From Flavobacteriaceae bacterium PS02293 (GTDB lineage Bacteria; Bacteroidota; Bacteroidia; Flavobacteriales; Weeksellaceae): a DNA stretch of 64,000 nucleotides. The stretch lies in contig JASCOV010000004.1 of assembly GCA_029960045.1 (NCBI GenBank), positions 310,001-374,000 on the forward strand. Reading direction: 5' to 3'. The translations under genes were made by a program, and so were the position numbers. Positions 26,631 to 35,607 of this stretch are shown here, piece by piece (the stretch's first letter is position 1; each line of letters begins with the position of its first letter). The notes beneath the pieces are model-generated. The model was not told the DNA's origin, did not search any database, and was given only the letters and a program-made list of their open reading frames with translations.

Positions 26631-26638
26631 CAAATATA
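26631..26638 (-). promoter_or_regulatory. -7 promoter element for the LytTR regulator
   Basis: The minus strand reads TATATTTG, matching TAnnTTTG, 25 bases before the ATG and just downstream of the dps stop codon. Confidence 0.5.
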
Positions 26639-26659
26639 ATTATTCCTTGTCTTATTTCC

Positions 26660-27136
26660 TTAATTTCTGAAGTATGAACGAATCATCCAAGCCATTTCTT
26701 CGTGTGTTTCCATCAATCCTGTGATGAAGTCGCTGGTTCCGTAATCTTTGTATTCTTCGGCAAAAGGTGTGATGTTTCCTCGTAGAAATTCGATGATGCT
26801 TTCGTGGTCGCTTAACAAATCTTTCATATAACCGAGTCCGTCGTTGGTTCTGTCGCTGTATTCTGTAAGATGCGTTAATTCCAGATAAGCTTTCATCGTT
26901 GCGGGAGCGTAATGTCCGATTTTTCGCATACGTTCTGCAACGCTGTCGATGAGTTCGTCCAATTGTTTGTATTGCTCCTCAAAGAAAATATGGTTGGCGT
27001 GGAAGTTATCTCCAGTTACGTTCCAGTGGGCATTTCTGGTTTTGATGTAAAGTAAAGTTTCATCAGCTAATAGTTTTGCCAATTGTTCTGCAACTGCTTC
27101 TGTGTTTTGCTCTGTGATTCCGATTTTTGTTTTCAT
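26660..27136 (-). CDS. dps: Dps ferritin-like DNA-binding/iron-storage protein
   Basis: Dps oxidises ferrous iron with hydrogen peroxide, stores the iron in a dodecameric shell and protects DNA. The ATG at 27136 gives the normal 158-residue length; an upstream in-frame start would add 29 unlikely residues that overlap the promoter. The ferroxidase residues His37, His49, Asp64 and Glu68 keep the family spacing (12, 15 and 4). The sequence NAHWNVTGDNFHANHIFFEEQ is a clear signature. The promoter region contains the 9-12-9 direct repeat shared with the bicupin operon and the SRPBCC-like gene. Confidence 0.95.
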   Translation of the reverse strand: MKTKIGITEQNTEAVAEQLAKLLADETLLYIKTRNAHWNVTGDNFHANHIFFEEQYKQLDELIDSVAERMRKIGHYAPATMKAYLELTHLTEYSDRTNDGLGYMKDLLSDHESIIEFLRGNITPFAEEYKDYGTSDFITGLMETHEEMAWMIRSYFRN

Positions 27137-27168
27137 AATAAAAAGATTTAAGTTGTTCTTTTTGATGA

Positions 27169-27238
27169 TGTAAAGTTCGGTCGGAATGTTGCGGAATTGA
27201 GAGGTTTTTCGTTGAATGGGCAAAATGGGTCGGTGAAT
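27169..27238 (-). promoter_or_regulatory. Putative LytTR-type activator site plus -10 element for dps
   Basis: The plus strand shows TCGTTGAAT (27209-27217), a 12-base spacer GGGCAAAATGGG and TCGGTGAAT (27230-27238). TGTAAAGTTC (27169-27178; GAACTTTACA in coding orientation) lies exactly 30 bases away on the gene side. The spacer differs by one base from that of the bicupin site (GGGCAAAATGAG). Confidence 0.62.
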
Positions 27239-27282
27239 GGGGTTTTACTTGATTGATAATAAATGCTGATTTTATAGTAGGA

Positions 27283-28014
27283 TTATTTATATTCTCTTCC
27301 GTTGAATTTTAGATATTTAATACTGTTTTTGTTAATTACTTTTTCTTCACAATTGTCATTGACTAGAAAACTTTTTGTGTACTTTATTTTGCTTTTTATG
27401 ATGAGGTTTTTAAAACCATTGGATTTATTTTTGTCAATATCAATACTTCCGTTTGTATCTTCAAATTCTCCTGCGCATCTCGTATCCCATTCGCCACTTG
27501 ATCTATCGATCTGGTAGTTCTTCAGAATGATCTTCATTGCGTTATTCTGAACGATGAACAAAGATAAATCGGTGTTAGAGTAGGGATTCGGATTGCTGCT
27601 ACCTCTGTAATCCACGCGAATTCCGAATGCTCGGTCTTTTTCATTAAGCTGATAAAGTCCTGTATCAATCGTGATGTCCGAGAGAACCATTGCGTCGGAA
27701 GTCCAGGCCTCTTTTTCAATAAATTTGCTGAGGATTTTTCCCGTTGTATTGTCTGCCACCACAATGTAGGCATCAAATACAAAGTAATCATGTCCCTGCT
27801 CATCGGTTTCTTTCACGTTGTATTTTGGGATGACTAAGACACTGTTGGAAGTTTTATTAGGCAAAACTTTCGAGCGATAAAGCGGTTCGTGAATATCTTT
27901 TTTCTTAAGTTTCAGTTGTGTAAGAACCTTATTTAGCAACACTTCATTTTGCTCTTGCGAATAGGCATTAACAAAGAAAAATAGCAGTAATAGGAAAGCA
28001 AATCTTCTTTTCAT
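27283..28014 (-). CDS. Secreted protein of unknown function
   Basis: This 243-residue protein has a Sec signal peptide (MKRRFAFLLLLFFFVNAYSQ). The mature part is mixed alpha/beta with aromatic-rich strands (YFVFDAYIVVADNTTGKIL, FGIRVDYRGSSNPNPYSNTDLSLFI) and a Cys pair (CAGEFED and DNCEEK). I do not recognise a family. It is the last gene of a run of six secreted or membrane proteins on this strand. It lies 22 bases after the YD-repeat-like protein, so the two may be co-transcribed. Confidence 0.75.
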   Translation of the reverse strand: MKRRFAFLLLLFFFVNAYSQEQNEVLLNKVLTQLKLKKKDIHEPLYRSKVLPNKTSNSVLVIPKYNVKETDEQGHDYFVFDAYIVVADNTTGKILSKFIEKEAWTSDAMVLSDITIDTGLYQLNEKDRAFGIRVDYRGSSNPNPYSNTDLSLFIVQNNAMKIILKNYQIDRSSGEWDTRCAGEFEDTNGSIDIDKNKSNGFKNLIIKSKIKYTKSFLVNDNCEEKVINKNSIKYLKFNGREYK

Positions 28015-28036
28015 AATTTGGTTTCAATTTTTTTAC

Positions 28037-29800
28037 TTATAAATTATGATCTTCTACTTCCAAAGTGAAAAGCTCATAAGTTTCAATATTAGGCAAAGTC
28101 GTGAGTTTTTTGATGCCTTCTTTTTTGGAAGATTTAGGAAGATCTTTATTGTCATCCCAATTATCGTAGGTCAAAATATATTTTCCTGTACTCAAATTGT
28201 AATCGATGCCGGAATAATAGGACGCATCGCCGGTTCTACTTTCTGCGCCAATCAGATAAAATCCGTCGTTTTGGTAGCGGTATTTATGTACAGAACCACC
28301 ACGAATAAAATCGTGATTGATGATGAGCAAACCTTTCTTGATTTCCAATCCGGAGAAATAGATATTGTTCATACTTTCGCCTGCCACAGCGCCTTTGCTT
28401 TCTGCAGCTAACTGATAGTTGCCGTCATTTAGTTTTAAAAGAATCCTAAGAGTTCTACCTGTGCTGTTTTCTTTCTTTAATAATTTTTCTGGCTGATAGA
28501 CTATCACGAGATCTTCCAGTCCGTCTTTGTTGAGATCGCCCGTGGTGATTGTGTCGGATTTTTGTCCTTTTGGCAGGAAATCTTTCCAGTTTTTGGAGCG
28601 TAATTCTCGATAATTGGTTTTGTCTGAAGGCGTGTTTTCTTTTTTAGATTTGGCGACATTGTAATTTTGAAACTGCTTTTCCGCAACTGGTTTGTAAGCT
28701 CTTAATTCCTTCAAATATTGATTGTAAACCGTTTCTGAAAGTGAGTTTGTGAGTTCAGATTCTGCAGGTTTGTAATAAATGAAATTTCTTTTGATCGTAC
28801 TTCCTGAACCATCTTCATAGAGAGAGGTTTGGCTTGTCCAGTTTTTATGATCGTCGTAGGTGTATTTGTACTGGGTAATGTAGGTTTTGCCACTTTCGCC
28901 GTCTTCCGTTCTTTTGATACAGTCGCCGTTTTCGTTGTAAGTGTAAAGATTTCTTTGCAGAAATTGATTCGGTAATTGATTGAAGTAACCGTAATGATCG
29001 CTTTTCAGCTTTCCGTCGGCATTATAAACATAACGGTGTCCGAAATCTGAAATCTCGTTGGCTTTGTAAATATAACGTTCTTCAATCATTTTATCGTTTT
29101 CATACCGATGCCAATAACCTTTTCCGGCGTCATAAACATCAGCACCGTTGTAATGGAAGGTCACTCGGTTTTTAGGTTGGTTTTTCTCTACAAAATCAAA
29201 GACGATGTTGTGCTCGTATTGATTGGAAGTGTAATCTTTGCTTTTTTTAATGATGCTGGATGAGCGATTTCTGTCCCAATCAAAAGGCACAAATCCTGCG
29301 GGGATATTGTACTTGCTCAAATCCATCTTTTCCTCGGTTGTCTCCAGATAGATTTCGCCGTCATTAAACCATCTGATTTTTTGAACATTCCCAGTGTAAT
29401 CGTGAATGTAATAGTAATCCCATTTGCCGGATTTGTAATTCCCGCTCAGAAGCGTTTGTCCTGTCTTGTTTTTTTCTTCAATTTCGATGCTTTGTTCCTT
29501 GGAATCATCTGTTCTGTACCATTTGGTTAAGGCAGGTTTTTCGTCGGATTTGCTGAGATAGAAATAATCTGTGCTGGATTTGTAAGGCGAAATTTCCTTC
29601 AGTTTTCTCTGATTTTGATCGTATTCATAAACGGTTTTCAGTTTTTGTTTTTTATTGCTCTCATTCTCTTTTTCTACCGACATTGTTTTCACCTTTCCTT
29701 TGAAAAGAAGCTCCTGATCATAAGCCTGAGCCTTTACAAAGCTTGATAAAACAAGCATTACAAAAATTCCAGTCTTTAAAAATCGTTTGTGTTTTTTCAT
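28037..29800 (-). CDS. Secreted protein with YD-like repeats and an FG-GAP-like calcium loop
   Basis: This 587-residue protein has a signal peptide (MLVLSSFVKAQA). The N-terminal 330 residues contain tyrosine- and aspartate-rich strand pairs such as YVYNADGKLKSDHYGY and LYTYNENGDCIKRTEDGE, like YD/RHS-type or MORN-like beta sheets. The C-terminal domain (about 415-587) starts with TGDLNKDGLEDLVIVYQ, a Dx-N-x-D-G-xx-D calcium-binding loop. It is clearly related in order and motifs to the protein at 31178. The function is unknown; no sorting tail or catalytic motif is visible. Confidence 0.75.
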   Translation of the reverse strand: MKKHKRFLKTGIFVMLVLSSFVKAQAYDQELLFKGKVKTMSVEKENESNKKQKLKTVYEYDQNQRKLKEISPYKSSTDYFYLSKSDEKPALTKWYRTDDSKEQSIEIEEKNKTGQTLLSGNYKSGKWDYYYIHDYTGNVQKIRWFNDGEIYLETTEEKMDLSKYNIPAGFVPFDWDRNRSSSIIKKSKDYTSNQYEHNIVFDFVEKNQPKNRVTFHYNGADVYDAGKGYWHRYENDKMIEERYIYKANEISDFGHRYVYNADGKLKSDHYGYFNQLPNQFLQRNLYTYNENGDCIKRTEDGESGKTYITQYKYTYDDHKNWTSQTSLYEDGSGSTIKRNFIYYKPAESELTNSLSETVYNQYLKELRAYKPVAEKQFQNYNVAKSKKENTPSDKTNYRELRSKNWKDFLPKGQKSDTITTGDLNKDGLEDLVIVYQPEKLLKKENSTGRTLRILLKLNDGNYQLAAESKGAVAGESMNNIYFSGLEIKKGLLIINHDFIRGGSVHKYRYQNDGFYLIGAESRTGDASYYSGIDYNLSTGKYILTYDNWDDNKDLPKSSKKEGIKKLTTLPNIETYELFTLEVEDHNL

Positions 29801-29819
29801 AATAAAATACTTTTGTTTT

Positions 29820-29827
29820 CAAACTTA
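29820..29827 (-). promoter_or_regulatory. -7 promoter element for the YD-like protein gene
   Basis: The minus strand reads TAAGTTTG, matching TAnnTTTG, 20 bases before the ATG at 29800. Confidence 0.5.
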
Positions 29828-29881
29828 ATTGAACTTGAAACCAAATAATTAATAACTCTAAAGTGACTTAAGTGTTAAATC

Positions 29882-30853
29882 CTACAAAATTTCATTCTTA
29901 AAATAATCCGCCGTAAATACATTATTCTGAACTTTCTCCGTATATCTTTTCACCCATTCCGGATAATAGTAAGCCGCCTGCAGAACGTTATTTCTCAAAG
30001 TGAATTTTGCAAATGGCTTGCCAATCACAGGCACATTTTTCAATCCAAAAGTTTCAGCGGTGCCATTGTCAAATTTACAGTCCATTTCTCTTGCCCAAAT
30101 CATCTCGAATTCCGTCGCACTGATTTTGCGGATCGGGTAGAAGTACACACATTGTCCGTGATACTCAAACGCTAGAGTATCATCACCAATATTCAAAGTA
30201 ACCATTTCATTGCTCCATTTTCCATCAAGTGTTTTGGACGCTGTTGTGGTTTCTTGTTGACTAATGAATTGGATGTCGGTGATTTTCCAGTTGTTATTCT
30301 CTTTAGCTAAAATGACTTTTGATAATGGTTCATCTTTTCCGCCATAATTCAGATAAATGTCAACTGAGGCGTTGTTTTCGTCTGTTTGATAAATGTTTTT
30401 AATAACGAATTTGTCAGGTGTTTCCTGACTTTTGATCCAATACATATAATACAAATCCGGACAGTAATCATCGAAATCATAGGCGTCTGCAGAATTATAA
30501 TCATCGTAATATTTTGTTGCCAGAAACCTGGAGCAGGTGGAGAGTCTTTCTTTTTCTTTATTAAGGAATTTCTCCGAGATCGTTCCCAGATTTCTCAGTT
30601 TTTTGAAATAAGCAGCGCTGTCCAAAAGTGCTTTTCCATCTTTGTTTTTAACGATTTCATAGTCGCTGTATTCATTTTTAAAATACCAGTCGTAGAAAGA
30701 AGATCCAACCTTTTTAATGGTTTCCAGATCATAATGAACCTCTATCTTGGCTGAATCTTTCTTTTCAGACTTTGAAGTTTCAATCGCTTCAGGTTTGTCT
30801 TTGCAACAGAAAATTGTGCTTGCAGCAATCATTAATAAAATAAATTGTCTCAT
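29882..30853 (-). CDS. Lipoprotein of unknown function, DUF3828-like N-terminal half
   Basis: This 323-residue protein has a short signal ending in STIFCCKDKPE (Cys16 or Cys17), probably a lipoprotein. Residues about 40-205 (VGSSFYDWYFKN, LDSAAYFKKLRN, CSRFLATKYYDDYNSA, VILAKENNNWKITDI) resemble the NTF2/DUF3828 fold. A second beta-rich half ends in YYPEWVKRYTEKVQNN. The family call is tentative. It neighbours a small two-helix membrane protein and an FG-GAP-like protein on the same strand, suggesting a shared envelope function. Confidence 0.7.
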   Translation of the reverse strand: MRQFILLMIAASTIFCCKDKPEAIETSKSEKKDSAKIEVHYDLETIKKVGSSFYDWYFKNEYSDYEIVKNKDGKALLDSAAYFKKLRNLGTISEKFLNKEKERLSTCSRFLATKYYDDYNSADAYDFDDYCPDLYYMYWIKSQETPDKFVIKNIYQTDENNASVDIYLNYGGKDEPLSKVILAKENNNWKITDIQFISQQETTTASKTLDGKWSNEMVTLNIGDDTLAFEYHGQCVYFYPIRKISATEFEMIWAREMDCKFDNGTAETFGLKNVPVIGKPFAKFTLRNNVLQAAYYYPEWVKRYTEKVQNNVFTADYFKNEIL

Positions 30854-30874
30854 AGTGTTTTTTACGGATAGGTT

Positions 30875-31174
30875 TTATAAATGCTTTTTCAATCGGAAGC
30901 AGAAGATATTAATTAAAATTAAAACTAATGAAATCCCGCATACAGCCATAGAAAACATCTGAAAGAATGCCTGCGAAAAAGCACGGCTTTCAGGATCACA
31001 ATCTATTCTGCTTCCCCAGATGTCAATTCCTTTTTCGCCTTCAAACATCGTGTCATTGCAGGCTGCATATTCAGGGATAATGAGCAATAAATAGATCGAT
31101 AGAACAGGAATTAAAATGATAATCAGCAGGATATTGATAACTTTTAGGATTTTAAGTTTTTGAAGAACGGTCAT
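30875..31174 (-). CDS. Small two-helix membrane protein
   Basis: This 99-residue protein has two membrane helices (about 11-33 and 70-92) enclosing an exported loop with three cysteines (EYAACNDTM, RIDCDPES). No family is recognised. The gap to the following lipoprotein gene is 21 bases, and to the preceding gene 3 bases, so it is in an operon with them. Confidence 0.7.
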   Translation of the reverse strand: MTVLQKLKILKVINILLIIILIPVLSIYLLLIIPEYAACNDTMFEGEKGIDIWGSRIDCDPESRAFSQAFFQMFSMAVCGISLVLILINIFCFRLKKHL

Positions 31175-31177
31175 ATT

Positions 31178-31807
31178 TTAATACAATTTATTATTTTCAA
31201 ACGGCACAAAATCCTGAATCTTAGGTAAAGGCTTTACCCTGATCTTCTTCTTCTTTTCCAAAACGGTCACTTCATCGGAACCTAATTGCTGGGATTCTAC
31301 AGAATAATTGCCATTAGCCAGATCAAACTTAGTTTCTGTAGTCGTATTTTTCCCGTCCCAGATCACATCGAAATAGTATATTAACACAAAATTCCCATTT
31401 AGAAATTCAAAACAATGGTCTATCTTTCTTCCGTCACGCTCCGTTAAAATATTGAGTGTCCCATCTTCGATCATCAAATCCGGAATTACATTGCCTGCGT
31501 AATTTCCATCCTTATGATATTGCGGTGCTAAGAGTTTTTTTGAAGATGTGATGAGCCTGTATTTCGAATCTTTTTGCTGAAAGAAAATCTCCAGCTGCAA
31601 AGGTCTGATAATGTCTGCAGTATCCATTTTGATGACCACTTTGTCTGCTAATCCATCGCCGTTCAGGTCGCCTGTTTCCTCCCTTACCAAAGCTGTGAAC
31701 TTACTTTGTGAAGTTGGGCTTTGAGCATTTGAAATAAAGGAGATGAGCATTAAATTAATAATCAAAAGTTGTTTCAAAGCAGGAGAAATTGTTCTATTAA
31801 CCACCAT
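31178..31807 (-). CDS. Secreted FG-GAP-like protein, relative of the 28037 C-terminal domain
   Basis: This 209-residue protein has a hydrophobic N-terminal signal (LLIINLMLISFISNAQS). The calcium-type loop TGDLNGDGLADKVVIKMD lies at about residues 46-63. The order of elements (loop, R-PLQLEIFFQ, a middle DGTLNILTERDGR strand pair, FLNGNFVLIYY, FDLANGNYSV, KPLPKIQDF) matches the C-terminal domain of the protein at 28037. The two are therefore probably paralogous or share a domain. Function unknown. The true start could be an internal Met within the signal. Confidence 0.72.
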   Translation of the reverse strand: MVVNRTISPALKQLLIINLMLISFISNAQSPTSQSKFTALVREETGDLNGDGLADKVVIKMDTADIIRPLQLEIFFQQKDSKYRLITSSKKLLAPQYHKDGNYAGNVIPDLMIEDGTLNILTERDGRKIDHCFEFLNGNFVLIYYFDVIWDGKNTTTETKFDLANGNYSVESQQLGSDEVTVLEKKKKIRVKPLPKIQDFVPFENNKLY

Positions 31808-31904
31808 TCTTAATTAATTTTATTAAGTGTTATTCTTATTCGTTTGCATAGATGAAAAGAAAAAATATGATAAAAAATTTTGTTTTATCTTTTGCAATAA
31901 CTAA

Positions 31905-32294
<390 letters not shown>

Positions 32295-32413
32295 TTATAT
32301 TTAAAACCCAACCCCTAATACCTGCCACCTTTAACAAACTTTTATAATTTCCGAAACCCCGCTCGGCATTATATTTTCTTATTTGATGGCATACAACCAA
32401 AAAATAAAATATT

Positions 32414-32962
32414 ATGTCAAAGCAAATTGCAATATTAGCAACCCACGGATTTGAAGAAAGCGAACTGAAATCTCCAAAAGAACATCTGGAACAGCAAGGC
32501 TGGACTGCACACATCATCAGTCCGGAATCGGGAACGATAAAAGCCTGGGCAGAAAAGGATTGGGGAAAAGAGTATGATGTCGATAAAAGGCTTGATGAGG
32601 TTTCGGCTTCTGACTATGATGCTTTGGTGCTTCCTGGCGGCGTAATCAATCCCGATCAGCTGAGAACGAATGAGAAAGCTTTGTCGTTTGTACAGGATTT
32701 CTTTAAACAGCATAAGCCAGTTGCAGCGATCTGTCATGGACCTCAGATTCTGATCAATGCTGAAGCGGTGGAAGGCAGAAAGCTGACCTCTGTAAATTCT
32801 ATCAGCATAGATCTTAAAAATGCCGGCGCAGTTTGGGAAGACAGTGAAGTAGTGGTAGATAATGGATTGGTAACCAGTCGTACACCAAAAGATCTGCCGG
32901 CTTTCAATGCGAAAATGGTAGAAGAAATCAATGAGGGGAAACACGAGGATCAGAACTTGTAA
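32414..32962 (+). CDS. DJ-1/PfpI family protein (type 1 glutamine amidotransferase-like)
   Basis: This 182-residue flavodoxin-like protein of the PfpI/YhbO group carries the nucleophile elbow AAICHGPQIL with the reactive Cys. The conserved Glu is in GFEESEL, and the sequences VLPGGVINPDQLR and VVDNGLVTSRTPKDLPAF are typical. Members are reported as deglycases, chaperones or proteases acting on carbonyl-damaged protein, and the exact activity is disputed. It is transcribed alone and ends at a terminator. Confidence 0.92.
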   Translation: MSKQIAILATHGFEESELKSPKEHLEQQGWTAHIISPESGTIKAWAEKDWGKEYDVDKRLDEVSASDYDALVLPGGVINPDQLRTNEKALSFVQDFFKQHKPVAAICHGPQILINAEAVEGRKLTSVNSISIDLKNAGAVWEDSEVVVDNGLVTSRTPKDLPAFNAKMVEEINEGKHEDQNL

Positions 32963-32984
32963 TGTTTTTCAGTTATTTATATGA

Positions 32985-33013
32985 AGACCCGGGTTTTTGC
33001 CTGGGTCTTTTTT
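32985..33013 (+). terminator. Terminator of the DJ-1/PfpI gene
   Basis: AGACCCGGG and CCTGGGTCT form a 9-bp stem with one G-T pair and an 8-base loop, followed by six or more T, 22 bases past the stop codon. Confidence 0.88.
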
Positions 33014-33206
33014 GTGGTATGGCACTATGAATTATGAATTACTTTGATTAAATGACCAGCGTTGATGGCTGTTTGTGATGGATTTGTAAATCTTTATGCA
33101 ATGCATCTCTCATTTAAATTAAATTAATTACTTTAGCGCCCCCGTTATCTTTTGCTTAACAATAATGAACTATATCGGAATTAAACATAATAAATAATGT
33201 ATATCT

Positions 33207-33752
33207 GTGATCAAAAAAGGCCAAATCGTCGAAATACCATCAACATCTGCAATCTACGCAGAAGGTAAGTCCATCTTGTCTTCTAAAAAGGATGAACTGA
33301 TACAGAAAGCGATCAGAAGAAATTATGATCTGTTTGATGGTTTTCTGGTGGGTGAACATCAGGGTGTTGAGCATTTCAGGCTCGGCCAGAGGAAAGGCAT
33401 TAATGTCGGCGGGAAAAATGCGCCACTTTACGTGATTGGTATTAATGAATCCACCAATCAGCTTTTTGTTGGAGAAGGCGAGAAGCACCCAGGACTTTGG
33501 AATAATGTTATTTCATTTTCTGAAAATCAGATTCAATTGCATAATCCTGATCTGAATATTAATGAATCTGAATCAGGAACCGAAGTCAGCATCCATTCTT
33601 CGGTGTCGGATATTGATATCATAGCCACACTTTATTTCTTTGATGGTGTTTTGTATCTGGAATTTGAAGCACCTGTTTCCATCGCTGTTCACGACAATCC
33701 ATTGGAGATCTACTTCGATGATCATTCTAAAACAACTATTAAAATTAATTAA
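33207..33752 (+). CDS. Stand-alone MnmA C-terminal-like domain protein
   Basis: This 181-residue protein matches only the central and C-terminal parts of the tRNA 2-thiouridylase MnmA: GEHQGVEHFRLGQRKGINVGG, APLYVIGINESTNQLFVGEG, HPGLW, and a final beta-barrel (VSDIDIIATLYFFDG, FEAPVSIAVHDNPLEIYF). The ATP-binding PP-loop domain and the two catalytic cysteines of MnmA are absent. It is not an obvious broken gene: it has a plausible GTG start at 33207 (an in-frame stop lies 12 bases before) and ends ten bases before the next gene. A role in binding tRNA or a protein partner is possible, but nothing here shows it. Confidence 0.78.
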   Translation: MIKKGQIVEIPSTSAIYAEGKSILSSKKDELIQKAIRRNYDLFDGFLVGEHQGVEHFRLGQRKGINVGGKNAPLYVIGINESTNQLFVGEGEKHPGLWNNVISFSENQIQLHNPDLNINESESGTEVSIHSSVSDIDIIATLYFFDGVLYLEFEAPVSIAVHDNPLEIYFDDHSKTTIKIN

Positions 33753-33762
33753 ATAATATCGT

Positions 33763-35517
33763 ATGAAATTAAAATTTTCATTTTTAGCAAGCGTTATTTC
33801 CTTCGTCGCTTTTGCACAGTCGGCTCCGGCTTATTACTCCGGAATCAACTTCAACAAAACCAAAAACGAACTGAAAGCTGACCTTGCCACATTAATCACA
33901 ACTACCCATACGCAGACTATCAGTTATTCTGCAGGATTAGCAGCTCTTTTTAAAACGAGTGATGCAGATTTGGAAAATCCATCCAACATCTTATTAATGT
34001 ATGGCTCACAGAGTTCTGGCACACATCAAAGAAGCCGTCCTTATACAGGATCTTGGAATCGTGAGCACGTTTATGCAAAATCAAAAGGAACGCCTAATTT
34101 GGGAGAATCTGGGCCAGGTTCAGATGGTCACCACCTTCGTCCGGCAGACAATACTTTGAACAGTACAAGAGGAAGTCTTCTTTTTGATGATGGTACTGGA
34201 GCAACAGCTTACAAAACTAGTCGTGGTGGCTGGTATCCTGGTGACGAATGGAAAGGTGATGTTGCTAGAATCCTGATGTATATGTATGTGAGATACAACA
34301 CAAGATGTCTTCCGCTTAATATTACAATGAATCCTTCTACTTATTCTTCAGACTTCCCGGATATTCTCTTGAAATGGAATATTGAAGATCCTGTTTCTGA
34401 TTTCGAAAGACAAAGAAATAATGTGGTTTATGGTATTCAGCACAACAGAAATCCTTTTATTGACAACGCTTATTTGGCAACAGTAATCTGGGGAGGACCA
34501 GCAGCTCAAAACACTTGGCCGGATGTCTTCAACGGAGGGTCATCAACTGATACCGAATTGCCTTCTGCTCCTACAAGCTTAGCGGTTTCAGGAACTACTT
34601 CTTCAACAGTTTCTTTAGCTTGGACAGCTTCTACAGATAATATCGGCGTTAGCGCTTATGACATCTATGCAGATAATGCCTTGAAAACTACAGTTTATAC
34701 AAATAGTGGAACAGTAACTGGATTGGCTTCAGCAACAACTTATTCTTTCTATGTAGTAGCAAGAGATGCAGCAGGAAACAAATCTGTGAATAGCAACACT
34801 GTACAAGGAACGACTCAGAATAATGGTGGAACAGGAGAGGGAACTTCTTGTGGAACAGAGGATTTTGAAAATCTACCGGCAACCAACTCTTCTTATACAG
34901 ATAGAGAATGGTCAAATAAAGGGATTGTTTGGACAGCCACTAATGCTAGAACAGACAAGCAAATTTATATCAGCGGAGATAACAATAGAGCAATCTGTAT
35001 CAAGCAAGGTAGCTTAAAATCTTCTACTATTTCTGGAGGTATCGGATCTTTGACGGTTAAGACTTTCTTACCTTTCAGTGATTCTGCTGGTAACTACACT
35101 TTGAAAGTTAATGGAGTAGCAAAAGGTCAGATTCCTTATTCTAAAACGGCAGGAACTTTCACGGTTAGCAATATAAATGTTACAGGAAATGTAGTAATAG
35201 AATTGGTAGATGAGACTAGTAGCAATAGAGTTTCTTTTGACGATTTGTCTTGGACTTGTTTCACAGGATTGGCAACAGAGGAAATTGATGCTCAAAAAGC
35301 TAAAATAGCAATCTATCCAAACCCAGTGAAGAACAACGAGTTCTACATCAGCGGAATCGAGAAGAACGAAACTGTAAAAATCTATAGCCTAAATGGTCAA
35401 TTGGTACAAACTATCGATAAAGTTGAGAACAAAGGTAAAGTGAGCCTTCATAAGCTGTCAAAAGGTGTTTATGTTGTTAAAACTAAAAACCAGTCTTCAA
35501 AGATTATCGTTGAATAA
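33763..35517 (+). CDS. Secreted endonuclease I with fibronectin III domain and T9SS sorting tail
   Basis: This 584-residue extracellular nuclease has a signal peptide (about 1-18) followed by an endonuclease I (EndA/NucM, beta-beta-alpha-metal) domain, about residues 24-250. The core motifs are SWNREHVYAKSKG (98-108) and DGHHLRPADNTLNSTRG (121-137), with the catalytic His. Next come a fibronectin III domain (about 268-352, SAPTSLAVSG to TTYSFYVVARDAAGN) and a beta-sandwich region. A type A T9SS C-terminal domain (about 505-584, IYPNPVKNNEFYISG to VYVVKTKNQSSKIIVE) ends it. It would be exported by T9SS and degrade extracellular DNA. A terminator follows. Confidence 0.93.
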   Translation: MKLKFSFLASVISFVAFAQSAPAYYSGINFNKTKNELKADLATLITTTHTQTISYSAGLAALFKTSDADLENPSNILLMYGSQSSGTHQRSRPYTGSWNREHVYAKSKGTPNLGESGPGSDGHHLRPADNTLNSTRGSLLFDDGTGATAYKTSRGGWYPGDEWKGDVARILMYMYVRYNTRCLPLNITMNPSTYSSDFPDILLKWNIEDPVSDFERQRNNVVYGIQHNRNPFIDNAYLATVIWGGPAAQNTWPDVFNGGSSTDTELPSAPTSLAVSGTTSSTVSLAWTASTDNIGVSAYDIYADNALKTTVYTNSGTVTGLASATTYSFYVVARDAAGNKSVNSNTVQGTTQNNGGTGEGTSCGTEDFENLPATNSSYTDREWSNKGIVWTATNARTDKQIYISGDNNRAICIKQGSLKSSTISGGIGSLTVKTFLPFSDSAGNYTLKVNGVAKGQIPYSKTAGTFTVSNINVTGNVVIELVDETSSNRVSFDDLSWTCFTGLATEEIDAQKAKIAIYPNPVKNNEFYISGIEKNETVKIYSLNGQLVQTIDKVENKGKVSLHKLSKGVYVVKTKNQSSKIIVE

Positions 35518-35545
35518 TTTAGAACTATAATAACTTTAAATAATG

Positions 35546-35575
35546 AAACCCGGAAGATTTGTCTTTCGGGTTTTT
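35546..35575 (+). terminator. Terminator of the endonuclease gene
   Basis: AAACCCGGAAGA and TCTTTCGGGTTT form a stem with one mismatch, and a TTTTT run follows, 28 bases past the stop. Confidence 0.85.
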
Positions 35576-35607
35576 GTTGAAATTACATAATAGTATTAAT
35601 ATATTTT

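Noticed and set aside
32435..32944. 169-codon open frame antisense to the DJ-1/PfpI gene
   Set aside because: Complete overlap with a gene carrying intact active-site motifs; no domain seen.
33763..35517. Fusion or frameshift in the endonuclease gene
   Set aside because: The nuclease, fibronectin III and sorting domains form a normal T9SS cargo architecture with no break in frame.
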